From Clostridia bacterium (lineage in GTDB: Bacteria; Bacillota; Clostridia; Oscillospirales; Acutalibacteraceae), in contig JAFXCH010000008.1 in NCBI GenBank assembly GCA_017516485.1, positions 31,571-95,570 of the forward strand: DNA of 64,000 nucleotides, written 5' to 3'. Of the stretch, positions 17,554-25,436 are shown piece after piece. The notes under the pieces were generated by a model. That model saw nothing but the letters and a program-made list of their open reading frames with translations, was not told the origin of the DNA and searched no databases. Positions within the stretch are counted from its first letter, which is position 1, and each line of letters starts with the position of its first letter. The translations under genes were made by a program, and so were the position numbers.

Positions 17554-17727
17554 TCAGTTTTGCTTTCGGACGATTGCATATTCGTCGTTAATCATAAAAT
17601 AAGGGCAACTTCTCATACCGCCGCCGATATAACGCTCAGTATCATCCATATCCATATCGACGATGCATTCACACTCGCCTGTTTCTTCGTTATATTCGTA
17701 ATTAAGGCAGTCTTCACACATTTTCAT
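17554..17727 (-). CDS. DUF6472-like small Cys-rich protein
   Basis: 57 residues from the ATG at 17727 (AGGAGG nine nt upstream). It has the pattern C-x2-C-x-NYEYNEETGECEC, then VDMDMDD and a late Cys in RSCPYFMINDEYAIVRKQ. Four or more Cys suggest a small metal- or disulfide-stabilised fold. I recognise the pattern as a clostridial conserved family (DUF6472) of unknown function. The open frame extends 11 codons upstream without an RBS. Confidence 0.7.
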   Translation of the reverse strand: MKMCEDCLNYEYNEETGECECIVDMDMDDTERYIGGGMRSCPYFMINDEYAIVRKQN

Positions 17728-17929
17728 ACAGCTTCGCCTCCTATCGAAACAGTATATCACAAACTCAGAGCAAGGTCAAATTTCAATCAGATTTGCAATA
17801 TTGTCGTTTTGCACAAATCGTGAACAAAATCTTAAAGAATGTACATAAGGATTGACGAAAACAAAAGAAAGTAGTATAGTAATATAAACCATACCACTTT
17901 TACTACAATCCGAAAGGAACGTGAAACAT

Positions 17930-18865
17930 TTGAAAGGCATCGTCCTTGCCGGTGGTTCCGGCACACGACTTTACCCGCTTACTATGGTTACAAGTAAACA
18001 GCTTCTCCCTGTTTATGATAAGCCAATGATATATTATCCGCTCTCAACTCTTATGCTCGCAGGCATCCGCGAGATACTTATTATCTCCACACCTGCTGAT
18101 ACTCCGAAATTCGAAGCACTTATGGGTGACGGCTCAAAGTTCGGCCTTCATCTTTCATACGCAGTTCAGGAAAAACCCGAAGGCCTTGCACAGGCATTCA
18201 TCATCGCTGAAGATTTCATCGGCGACGACGATGTTGCAATGGTACTCGGTGACAATATTTTCTATGGCAACGGTCTCGGTTCACTTCTTCGCGGTGCTGC
18301 CGCCAACAATAAGCGTGCAACAATTTTCGGCTACTATGTCGAAAACCCCAATGCATTCGGCGTTGTAGAGTTTGACCAAAACGGCAAACCGATATCAATC
18401 GAAGAAAAGCCCGAGAATCCCAAATCAAACTATGCAGTAACAGGTCTTTATTTCTACGATAACCGCGTTGTCGAATATGCGAAATCGCTCAAGCCTTCTA
18501 AACGCGGTGAGCTTGAGATTACAGATATCAACCGCATATACCTCGAAAACGGTGAGCTTGATGTCAAGCTCATGGGTCGAGGCTTTGCATGGCTTGATAC
18601 AGGTACGGTTGACTCACTTATTGAAGCATCAAACTTCATCCGAAGCATCGAAAAGCTTCAAGGTATTCAGATTTCCGCACTTGAAGAAATCGCATACAAT
18701 ATGCGTTGGATTTCAAAAGAGCAGCTTCTCGAATCTGTTGAGAAATACGGTAAATCACCCTATGGTCAGCATCTTCTCAGAGTTGCTGAGGGTAAGATAC
18801 TTTACTCCAAAACAAATGAAAGACCTATATGGGGCAGAGGAGAAAACTTATATGACTCAGAGTAA
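17930..18865 (+). CDS. rmlA: Glucose-1-phosphate thymidylyltransferase RmlA
   Basis: First enzyme of dTDP-L-rhamnose synthesis: dTTP + glucose 1-phosphate to dTDP-glucose. The nucleotide-binding start [16 protein letters not shown] is complete, followed by [24 protein letters not shown], the acidic site [20 protein letters not shown], and FAWLDTGT. I choose the TTG at 17930, giving MKGIVLAGG with AAGGAA 10 nt upstream; a GTG three codons earlier has its RBS too close. The 3' end overlaps rmlC by 14 nt. Confidence 0.95.
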   Translation: MKGIVLAGGSGTRLYPLTMVTSKQLLPVYDKPMIYYPLSTLMLAGIREILIISTPADTPKFEALMGDGSKFGLHLSYAVQEKPEGLAQAFIIAEDFIGDDDVAMVLGDNIFYGNGLGSLLRGAAANNKRATIFGYYVENPNAFGVVEFDQNGKPISIEEKPENPKSNYAVTGLYFYDNRVVEYAKSLKPSKRGELEITDINRIYLENGELDVKLMGRGFAWLDTGTVDSLIEASNFIRSIEKLQGIQISALEEIAYNMRWISKEQLLESVEKYGKSPYGQHLLRVAEGKILYSKTNERPIWGRGENLYDSE

Positions 18866-19421
18866 CGCGCTTGCGGCAGTGCGTACAAAGCTCGACGGTG
18901 TTATTATTGTCGAGCCGCTTGTTCACGGTGACAGCCGCGGATGGTTTTACGAAAGCTTCTCCAAACGCAAATATGAAGAGCTTGGAATCAAAGCAGACTT
19001 TGTGCAGGACAACCGCTCATACTCATCCCAAAAAGGTATAATCAGAGGTCTGCACTGCCAGCTTGAACCGTATGCACAGGCAAAGCTCATCACCTGCACA
19101 AGGGGTGCAATACTCGACGTTGCAGTCGATATCCGCAAGGGCTCACCTACATATATGCAGTGGGTAAGCGTTGAACTTACTGCAGAAAACAAGCGTCAGC
19201 TCTTCATCCCCCGAGGCTTTTTACACGGTTTCCTTACCTTGACAGACGATGTAGAGGTAATGTACAAAACCGATAATTATTATGAGCCTACTGCCGACAG
19301 AAGTATCAGGTTTGATGACCCTGCTTTCGGCATAGAATGGGGAATTGACACACCTCAGCTGTCTGCAAAAGACAGCAACGCTCCACTTTATGAACAAAGT
19401 GATGTAACATTTACATATTAA
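18852..19421 (+). CDS. rmlC: dTDP-4-dehydrorhamnose 3,5-epimerase RmlC
   Basis: 189-residue cupin-fold epimerase. Family blocks are [30 protein letters not shown] with the catalytic His, [28 protein letters not shown], and the [20 protein letters not shown] region with the active-site Tyr. The ATG at 18852 (GGAG upstream) overlaps the rmlA stop; an open frame runs far upstream but is only rmlA read in another frame. Confidence 0.95.
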   Translation: MTQSNALAAVRTKLDGVIIVEPLVHGDSRGWFYESFSKRKYEELGIKADFVQDNRSYSSQKGIIRGLHCQLEPYAQAKLITCTRGAILDVAVDIRKGSPTYMQWVSVELTAENKRQLFIPRGFLHGFLTLTDDVEVMYKTDNYYEPTADRSIRFDDPAFGIEWGIDTPQLSAKDSNAPLYEQSDVTFTY

Positions 19422-19437
19422 ACACATTAAATCAAAC

Positions 19438-19457
19438 GGCAGGGGCAAGCCCCTGCC
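19438..19457 (-). repeat. REP-like palindrome between rmlC and rmlD
   Basis: Perfect 9-bp stem GGCAGGGGC/GCCCCTGCC with a 2-nt loop. It is nearly identical to the element at 24126-24145 in the opposite orientation, differing by one compensated base pair. Confidence 0.7.
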
Positions 19458-19480
19458 CTACTTATGTGAGGGAAAGATAA

Positions 19481-20326
19481 ATGAAGGTTTTGGTAACAGG
19501 TTTTGCAGGTCAGCTCGGTCACGATGTAGCCGCTGAGCTTGCAGGCAGAGGAATAAGCTGTATAGCCGCAGACAAAGCAGATTTTGACCTGACAAACAAA
19601 GAATCCGTTAACGGATTTGTCGGTGCATGTAACCCGGACGTAATAATTCACTGTGCCGCATACACTGCAGTTGACAAAGCAGAGGAAGACAGTGCAAACT
19701 GCTACAATGTAAACATAAATGGCACACGTTATCTTTGCGAGGCCGCATCAAAGAATCAGGCAAAGTTTATATATATCAGCACCGATTATGTATTTGACGG
19801 TGAGAAAAATGAGCCTTATGAGGTTGATGATGCGACTTCTCCGCAATCCGTTTACGGTGCCACAAAGCTCGAGGGCGAGCACATTGTAAGAAGCAGCACA
19901 GCAAAGCATTTCATTGTGCGTACAGCCTGGGTTTTCGGTGCAAACGGCAACAACTTTGTAAAAACGATGCTACGCCTGGGTGCCGAACGCGAAACGCTCA
20001 CCGTAGTTTGTGACCAATTCGGTTCACCAACTTACACCAAAGACCTTGCAAGACTTCTGTGCGATATGGCACTCAGCGACAAATACGGCACATACCACGC
20101 TACAAACGAAGGTTTCTGCTCATGGGCAGACTTTGCTTGTGCAATAATGCATGGTGCAGGTCTTAGCGCAAGAGTTGTACCTATACCTTCATCGCAGTAT
20201 CCCGCAAAAGCCAAAAGGCCGATGAACAGCAGACTTTCGAAGCAAAAGCTGATTGACAACGGCTTCACTCCCCTGCCCGATTGGCAGGATGCGCTCGGCA
20301 GATACCTTGAAGAATTAAAGCAATAA
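19481..20326 (+). CDS. rmlD: dTDP-4-dehydrorhamnose reductase RmlD
   Basis: 281-residue SDR-fold reductase completing dTDP-L-rhamnose. NAD(P) loop VTGFAGQLGHDV (family GxxGxxG), then DVIIHCAAYTAVDKAE, FIYISTDYVFDG with the catalytic Tyr/Thr, and YGATKLEGE with the YxxxK-type Lys. The late block RPMNSRLSKQKL is specific for RmlD. RBS GAGGGAAAG precedes the ATG. RmlB (the 4,6-dehydratase between RmlA and RmlC) is missing from the cluster. Confidence 0.95.
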   Translation: MKVLVTGFAGQLGHDVAAELAGRGISCIAADKADFDLTNKESVNGFVGACNPDVIIHCAAYTAVDKAEEDSANCYNVNINGTRYLCEAASKNQAKFIYISTDYVFDGEKNEPYEVDDATSPQSVYGATKLEGEHIVRSSTAKHFIVRTAWVFGANGNNFVKTMLRLGAERETLTVVCDQFGSPTYTKDLARLLCDMALSDKYGTYHATNEGFCSWADFACAIMHGAGLSARVVPIPSSQYPAKAKRPMNSRLSKQKLIDNGFTPLPDWQDALGRYLEELKQ

Positions 20327-20373
20327 AATTAAAAGCAGTGATAATTTGTTTGAATTATCACTGCTTAATTTTT
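20327..20373. terminator. Bidirectional intrinsic terminator between rmlD and sigF
   Basis: 13-bp perfect stem (20334-20346 with 20353-20365), A-rich before and T-rich after, serving two convergent genes. Confidence 0.85.
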
Positions 20374-21038
20374 TATACCAGCTTTTGTCGCAAATCGAGT
20401 AAAATTGCTTTTTCTCGCCTTGAAACCTGAACCTGCGACATTCCGAGCTGCTCGGCGGTTTTACTCTGTGTCATACCTTTGAAATATCTCAATTCGATTA
20501 TCCTGCGGTCACGCTCGGGCAGTGTAACCATCACCTGTTGTAAAGCTATACTGTCGGATATTTCCGCATCATAAGACTCCACGGGTATATCAAATTGCGA
20601 ATTACGAGATTCATCATCAGCTGTAAGAGAAAACGCAGGCATAGCGGCATTGAGTATATGTGCCGTCTCCTGAATATCAAGCCCCAACGAATCTGCAAGC
20701 TCGCTCATTGTAGGCTCACGGTCATTAATTCTTGTCAGCCGCTCACGTTCAAGCATTGCAAGGCGCGATTTTTCCTTGAGCATTCTGCCAACCTTCACCG
20801 TACCGCCATCGCGAAAAATTCTGCGAATTTCGCCAAGTATTACCGGAACCGCATAGGTTGAAAACGCAAAGCCACGCTCAGGCTCAAAGCCATCAGCCGC
20901 CTTTACAAGCCCTACACAACCTGCCTGAAAAAGGTCATCATACTCGACACCTTTACCTTTGAATTTGCCTGCACACGAATGCACCAGACCCATATTTTCC
21001 GTTATGATTTTTTCGCGCTCGGCTTTATCTGTCGGCAA
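20373..21038 (-). CDS. sigF: Forespore RNA polymerase sigma factor SigF
   Basis: 221-residue sigma-70 family factor directing early forespore transcription. Region 2 reads DDLFQAGCVGLVKAADGF and FSTYAVPVILGEIRRIFRD; region 3 REPTMSELADSLGL; region 4 LPERDRRIIELRYFKGMTQ followed by an HTH with SQVQVSRREK. The start is a TTG (21038) with AAAGGG eight nt upstream. It overlaps spoIIAB by 14 nt. The SigF identity, rather than SigG, rests on the spoIIAA-spoIIAB context. Confidence 0.95.
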   Translation of the reverse strand: MPTDKAEREKIITENMGLVHSCAGKFKGKGVEYDDLFQAGCVGLVKAADGFEPERGFAFSTYAVPVILGEIRRIFRDGGTVKVGRMLKEKSRLAMLERERLTRINDREPTMSELADSLGLDIQETAHILNAAMPAFSLTADDESRNSQFDIPVESYDAEISDSIALQQVMVTLPERDRRIIELRYFKGMTQSKTAEQLGMSQVQVSRREKAILLDLRQKLV

Positions 21039-21468
21039 GTGCTTTGCCCTTTATGTATTTATCAAGCGTAACACAAGTACCTTTACCAAGAGTTGAGCGC
21101 ACACTTAACTTATCGCAAAAGCTCTCCATAACCGCAAAGCCAAGCCCTGCTCTTTCACCGCCAAGGCTTGAATAAAGCGGCTCCTTAGCCTTTTCCACAT
21201 CCTCAATTCCGCAGCCTCTGTCGCGGATTTTGATTTTAAACAGCCCCGATTCATAGATAGCGGCAGATATATAAATATTGCCGACACCGTCAGGATATGC
21301 ATGCACAATACAGTTTGTAACAGCCTCACTGACTGCTGTTTTAATATCGCAAAGTTCCTCAACCGTAGGGTCAAGAAGTGCCGCGAAGCCGGAGGCCACA
21401 AGGCGTGCAAAGCCCTCATTTGCAGAGCGGCTGTCAAAAGTCATTGTAAATCTATTTATCGGTTTCAT
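21025..21468 (-). CDS. spoIIAB: Anti-sigma F factor SpoIIAB
   Basis: 147-residue GHKL-family kinase/anti-sigma factor that holds SigF inactive and phosphorylates SpoIIAA. ATP-site motifs are the N box AVSEAVTNCIVHAYPD, the G1 box IRDRGCGIED and the G2 segment GGERAGLGFAVMESF. The ATG overlaps the spoIIAA stop by 4 nt (ATGA), and the RBS GGGAGG is inside spoIIAA. Confidence 0.96.
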   Translation of the reverse strand: MKPINRFTMTFDSRSANEGFARLVASGFAALLDPTVEELCDIKTAVSEAVTNCIVHAYPDGVGNIYISAAIYESGLFKIKIRDRGCGIEDVEKAKEPLYSSLGGERAGLGFAVMESFCDKLSVRSTLGKGTCVTLDKYIKGKALADR

Positions 21469-21782
21469 TGTTTACCTCCCGTCATACGGATTCTTGCAAT
21501 TTTTTCAAGACCGGACATTTTCATAATCTTATAACACCATGGCGGCAGATTCACTGCCTCCAGCCTGCCTCCGTGTGCACTGACATTCCGATACCTCCCC
21601 ATTACAAGTCCGACTCCCGAACTGTCCATAAAAGTAACACCGCTGAAATCCAGCACAAGCACCTGCGGCATTAGCTTGTCCGTTTCTTCATCAATCACTT
21701 TTCGTATGCTTGCGGCATTATGGTGGTCAATCTCGCCCGAAAGAAAAAACGTCATACATTTGCCTGATGTGATCATTTCCAT
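21465..21782 (-). CDS. spoIIAA: Anti-anti-sigma factor SpoIIAA
   Basis: 105-residue STAS-domain protein; in its unphosphorylated form it frees SigF from SpoIIAB. The phosphorylatable Ser is S55 in FMDSSGVGLVMGR, preceded by VLVLDFSGV, and LSGEIDHHNA is the N-terminal family block. It is the first gene of the operon; AAAGGA lies 11 nt before the ATG. In relatives the operon is under sigma-H and Spo0A control, but I see no clear promoter here because a terminator lies only 19 nt upstream of the gene. Confidence 0.96.
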   Translation of the reverse strand: MEMITSGKCMTFFLSGEIDHHNAASIRKVIDEETDKLMPQVLVLDFSGVTFMDSSGVGLVMGRYRNVSAHGGRLEAVNLPPWCYKIMKMSGLEKIARIRMTGGKQ

Positions 21783-21800
21783 AGTTTTCTTTGTCCTTTC

Positions 21801-21845
21801 AAAAAAATAAAACCTCCGTGCCGTTTAAGCATAGAGGTTTTTTTA
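21801..21845 (-). terminator. Rho-independent terminator of folC
   Basis: 8-bp stem (21809-21816 with 21834-21841) and a long T-run on the minus strand, between folC and spoIIAA. Confidence 0.8.
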
Positions 21846-21874
21846 TGAAAAGTATGTCACTTTTTAGTATATGA

Positions 21875-23143
21875 TTATAATTTTTCAATCAGCTTCATTC
21901 TCACTTCACCTGCAAGATAAAGCGAGCCGCAGACTAGCATACAGTCGTAGCTGTCAATTTCACCGAGTGCCGAATCAACAGCCTCACCTGCATCGCTTAT
22001 GGCAATACAGTCAGCACAATAGCGTGAAGCAAGTGCACATAAATCGTCAGCACTCATTGTCCTGGGATTATCTGCAACACTGCAGGTTATAATTTTACTG
22101 CAAAGCGGAGCCACATAAGATAGGTATGCGTCAACGTTTTTATCTGCCATCATACCGACAACGGCAATTATGCGCTTTTTATGTTGTAAAGTATTTATAC
22201 TTGTCGCAACAGCCTTTCCGCCGTCGTCATTATGACCGCCGTCAAGAAGCACAAGAGGAGATGAAGAAATCACTTCCATTCTTGCCGCAACCTTTGCAGA
22301 TTCAACGCCGATTTTAATACTTTCTTCGTCAACACCAGCAATACGGCAGATTTCTATAGCAGTTAAAGCATTGTACACCTGATATTCACCGCTCATTGAG
22401 AGTTTATACGGTACACACTGATATTCAAAGCTGACACCGTCAATACGGTTGACAATATTTCTGACTGCAGTTACATCGGGCAAAGTAAAGCTATTACACT
22501 TTACATTGCAAGTTTCTTGGATAATGTCCAAAACAGCATTCTGTTGCATCGGATAGCATACAGTTTTACCACCATCTTTGATAATTCCGCATTTTTCTGC
22601 GGCAATCTGTTCAACAGTATCACCAAGAATTGCTGTGTGGTCAAGCGAAATAGAAACGATCGCACTCACAAGCGGAGTGGGAATAACATTTGTCGAATCA
22701 AGCCTTCCGCCAAGACCGACTTCAAGCACACATATATCACAGCCACTGCGTTCAAAAATCATAAAAGCAGCGGCGGTAATAACTTCAAACTCAGTAGGCT
22801 GCATATTGTCTTCTGCAAGCCGTGAAACTATCGGCACAAGCTCAGTCACAACAGAAGCAAAAAGTGATTTGTTAACCATTTCGCCGTTGATGCAAATACG
22901 CTCTCTGAAATCGGTAACGAACGGTGATGTAAAAAGACCCGTTTTTTTGCCGCTTGCCTGCAGAGCACGTGCAACCATAGTAGAAGTTGAGCCTTTACCG
23001 TTAGTGCCCGCTATATGGATGAATTTCAGTTTTTTTTCGGGGTTACCGACTGCAGCACAAAGTGCCTCAATTCGCTCAAGGCCGGGATTGATACCAAAAC
23101 GGCTAAGCGAATGAATATATTCCAAAGACTGTTCGTAGGTCAT
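21875..23143 (-). CDS. folC: Bifunctional folylpolyglutamate / dihydrofolate synthase FolC
   Basis: 422-residue Mur-ligase-family enzyme adding glutamate to folates. Start block YIHSLSRFGINPGLERI; P-loop HIAGTNGKGSTSTMVARAL; FTSPFVTDFRERI; LEVGLGGRLDSTNVI; ISLDHTAILGDTVEQIAAEK; and LLDGGHNDDGGKA in the C-terminal domain (usual consensus DGAHNP, here GGHND). The ATG follows the stop codon of the upstream unknown gene with no intervening base, so translation is probably coupled. Confidence 0.95.
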   Translation of the reverse strand: MTYEQSLEYIHSLSRFGINPGLERIEALCAAVGNPEKKLKFIHIAGTNGKGSTSTMVARALQASGKKTGLFTSPFVTDFRERICINGEMVNKSLFASVVTELVPIVSRLAEDNMQPTEFEVITAAAFMIFERSGCDICVLEVGLGGRLDSTNVIPTPLVSAIVSISLDHTAILGDTVEQIAAEKCGIIKDGGKTVCYPMQQNAVLDIIQETCNVKCNSFTLPDVTAVRNIVNRIDGVSFEYQCVPYKLSMSGEYQVYNALTAIEICRIAGVDEESIKIGVESAKVAARMEVISSSPLVLLDGGHNDDGGKAVATSINTLQHKKRIIAVVGMMADKNVDAYLSYVAPLCSKIITCSVADNPRTMSADDLCALASRYCADCIAISDAGEAVDSALGEIDSYDCMLVCGSLYLAGEVRMKLIEKL

Positions 23144-23695
23144 TTACTTCACATCCCATATATGCGGAAAATTAGTTTTTATAAAAATGCTCATTTCGTT
23201 ATCAGGCTTATTTCTCAAATCATATTTTTGTATGTAATTCTCAAAATCATCAGTAACAATTTTCATTTCGTTTGCAAATATATTTTCAAAAGGCTTTATC
23301 CTGAATAATCCCTGATTTTCATATTCTTTAAACTGTTCATAACAATCTGCTATTTCGGTAACTCTGTTTATTTCAACAGGTTCTGTAACCGTATATGCAC
23401 AGCTTATCTGTGTCGGATTTCCGGTATCGTTTACATTATCACACTCATAAAGATATCCGACTTTACCTTTATAAATTTTCTCAAATGCATTTTTGTAATA
23501 TTCAGAGTAAACTACCGTACCGTCACTGTCAAACCCGTAAGGATAGAAGCTGAATGGCTTCGGCACAGGCTTCACCGCATACAGCAGTGCAACAACAGGA
23601 TTAGCAGAAAAATAAATGTACGGCTTGTTATGCTCCGATAAAGAAGGCATAAGCTGAGTCAGACCCTCCGTCGGACTGCCGTGATATAAGGTCAT
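23144..23695 (-). CDS. Conserved unknown protein, possible ADP-ribosyltransferase-like fold
   Basis: 183 residues, RBS GGTGAG before the ATG. I do not recognise a named family. The N terminus LYHGSPTEGLTQLMPS followed by YIYFSANPVVALLYA resembles the YHGS and YxS blocks of the small ADP-ribosyltransferase-fold domains in Firmicutes (DUF3990-like), but no clear catalytic Glu can be assigned. Its stop directly abuts the folC start, so they share a transcript. It is cytosolic (no signal peptide). The function is open. Confidence 0.6.
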   Translation of the reverse strand: MTLYHGSPTEGLTQLMPSLSEHNKPYIYFSANPVVALLYAVKPVPKPFSFYPYGFDSDGTVVYSEYYKNAFEKIYKGKVGYLYECDNVNDTGNPTQISCAYTVTEPVEINRVTEIADCYEQFKEYENQGLFRIKPFENIFANEMKIVTDDFENYIQKYDLRNKPDNEMSIFIKTNFPHIWDVK

Positions 23696-23784
23696 TTATT
23701 CTCACCTCTCCAACCGTTTAACTTTTCGCCATTGTCTTTTGAAAACCCCTACTGAATTTTCAGTGAAAAGTAAAGTTAACAGTA

Positions 23785-23825
23785 AATAAGTAAAAATCCC
23801 GAGAACTGATGTCCTCGGGATTTTT
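23785..23825 (-). terminator. Rho-independent terminator of tRNA-Lys
   Basis: 12-bp perfect stem (23792-23803 with 23814-23825) directly abutting the encoded CCA end, T-run within the 3' arm on the minus strand. Confidence 0.9.
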
Positions 23826-23900
23826 GGTGATCCATCGGAGATTCGAACTCCGGACACCTTGATTAAAAGTCAAGTGCTCTGCCAACTGAGCTAATGGATC
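23825..23900 (-). tRNA. trnK: tRNA-Lys (anticodon UUU), CCA encoded
   Basis: 76 nt. Acceptor stem GATCCAT/ATGGATC with discriminator A and genomic CCA; D arm TAGCTCAGTTGGCAGAGC; anticodon stem CTTGA/TCAAG with loop CTTTTAA (UUU); T arm GGAGTTCGAATCTCC. All four stems pair. Confidence 0.98.
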
Positions 23901-24024
23901 AAGATTTTCGTTGATATAGAGCCATTCTTGAAGCTCAAGACCTTGATTTTTCAGGAAGTTGAGCCCTTGATTACCATACTTTAATATCATTTCAGTAAAG
24001 TGTAGTTTGCTCAAACATTTTGAA

Positions 24025-24053
24025 ATTATAAACTATTATTAGTAATTTGTCAA
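24025..24053 (-). promoter_or_regulatory. Consensus sigma-A promoter for tRNA-Lys
   Basis: TTGACA, 17-nt spacer, TATAAT: an exact match on the minus strand. Transcription would begin about 118 nt before the mature 5' end, leaving a long leader to be removed by RNase P. Confidence 0.8.
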
Positions 24054-24125
24054 GTGTTTTACCCAAATTTTTCTCACCAAAAACATCAATCAAAATCCGC
24101 ACTCACATTTTCCGATGTGTTGTAG

Positions 24126-24145
24126 GGCAGAGGCTTGCCTCTGCC
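24126..24145 (+). repeat. REP-like palindrome in the tRNA-Lys / regulator intergenic region
   Basis: Perfect 9-bp stem GGCAGAGGC/GCCTCTGCC with a TT loop, preceded by TTGTAG. It lies in the 446-bp gap 23901-24346, which otherwise holds only the tRNA promoter and the regulator's promoter. Confidence 0.7.
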
Positions 24146-24275
24146 GTCAAATTCAATAGAACTTTGCGGAATGGTCAAGACCGTTTTCTACACTGCTGAC
24201 TAAATAATTTTTCACTAACCGAGAATAACATTGTTTTATATTGCTATCGTTTAGTTCATATCACAGTATTGTTTA

Positions 24276-24304
24276 TTGATTATCAAACACAAGTCATATA
24301 TAAT
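24276..24304 (+). promoter_or_regulatory. Candidate promoter of the XRE regulator gene
   Basis: TTGATT, 17-nt spacer, TATAAT, 43 nt before the start codon. Confidence 0.6.
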
Positions 24305-24346
24305 AAATTTATCGGTACCGAAAGAACAAACAAAGGAGTTGAATTT

Positions 24347-25387
24347 ATGGAAATAGGCAAAAAAATAAAACAGCTACGACAAAACAAAGGTATAACTCAA
24401 GAAGCACTTGCCAATGTTCTCGGTGTCACATATCAAGCTGTTTCCCGTTGGGAAAACGAAACAACAACACCCGACATAGCTTTATTGCCGCAAATATCGA
24501 TTTTTTTCGGTATAAGTATTGATGAATTATTTGAGTTTACAGAAGAATCACAATATGAAAGAATAAGTAATATGCTTAACGAAAAGGCTGAACTTACAAA
24601 TGCAGAATTTGAAAGCACAAAACAGTTTCTCGAGAAGCAAATACAAAACAACCGTGTTAATTTATCGGCTGTCAAATTGCTTGCTCAGCTGTATGCACAC
24701 TGTGCAAAAGCTTTGAGCGTTAAGGCGACAGACTATGCCAAACTTACATTAGAGCTCGGAGATAACAGCAAAGACATACACAATATTCTACGTGATTTTT
24801 ACGGTTCACCTCACACTGACTGGAATTTTCGCAACCGTCACGAGCTGATTAAATTTTATTATAGTTACCTTGAACAATCCCCTGAAAATATGAGAGCATA
24901 CAGATATATGCTTCCTGCACTTATAGCAGACGGAAGAACAGATGAGGCACAAACTTTCATCAATAAAATAAAAGTCAAAGAAAAACCGGAGCTTATTTTT
25001 GTGTTTGAAGCAATGCTTTTACGTAGAAAAGGAAAAACTTACGAATCCGAAATGCTTTTGCAAAATATGAGCAAACAATTTCCGCAAAGCTGGTACACTT
25101 GGTCAATAATCGCAGATTTCAAAGCGGATGATTGCAAATACGAAGAAGCTATCCTCTGCTACAAAAAATCGTTTGAGCTTCAACCTTCACCTAAGTATAC
25201 CGATGCACTTGAAGCAATCGCTCATATCTACGAAATACAAGAAAAATACGAAGAAGCGATATTAACTTACCAAAAGATTATTGAGCTTTTGAAAAATGAT
25301 TGGAACTTAACATTTGGAGCAACAGTTAACAAATATAAGCGAAAAATTGCTAACCTAAATTCTATTAGTACAACATTTTACCAATAA
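24347..25387 (+). CDS. XRE-family regulator with C-terminal TPR-like repeats
   Basis: 346 residues from the ATG at 24347 (AAAGGAG nine nt upstream). N-terminal helix-turn-helix (residues 1-60: KIKQLRQNKGITQEALANVL, YQAVSRWENETTTPDIALLP), then alpha-helical repeats to the end resembling tetratricopeptide units (for example YEEAILCYKKSFELQPSPKY and YEEAILTYQKII). This layout is common in clostridial regulators that sense a peptide or protein partner. It converges on the kinase/GRE operon, but nothing shows it controls that operon. No membrane segment. Confidence 0.85.
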   Translation: MEIGKKIKQLRQNKGITQEALANVLGVTYQAVSRWENETTTPDIALLPQISIFFGISIDELFEFTEESQYERISNMLNEKAELTNAEFESTKQFLEKQIQNNRVNLSAVKLLAQLYAHCAKALSVKATDYAKLTLELGDNSKDIHNILRDFYGSPHTDWNFRNRHELIKFYYSYLEQSPENMRAYRYMLPALIADGRTDEAQTFINKIKVKEKPELIFVFEAMLLRRKGKTYESEMLLQNMSKQFPQSWYTWSIIADFKADDCKYEEAILCYKKSFELQPSPKYTDALEAIAHIYEIQEKYEEAILTYQKIIELLKNDWNLTFGATVNKYKRKIANLNSISTTFYQ

Positions 25388-25389
25388 GA

Positions 25390-25436
25390 TAAAAATGAGC
25401 AGACTTGTAAAATACGCAAGCCTGCTCGTTATTTTA
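25390..25436. terminator. Bidirectional terminator between the regulator and the kinase gene
   Basis: Stem 25397-25407 with 25417-25427 containing one internal mismatch; A-rich on one side, T-rich on the other, between convergent genes. Confidence 0.75.

Noticed and set aside
18468-18851. N-terminal extension of RmlC by 128 residues
   Set aside because: The extra sequence is rmlA read in another frame; the family start and RBS are at 18852.
23760-24014. 84-codon minus-strand frame running through tRNA-Lys
   Set aside because: It is read through the tRNA and its terminator hairpin; no RBS and no conservation signal.
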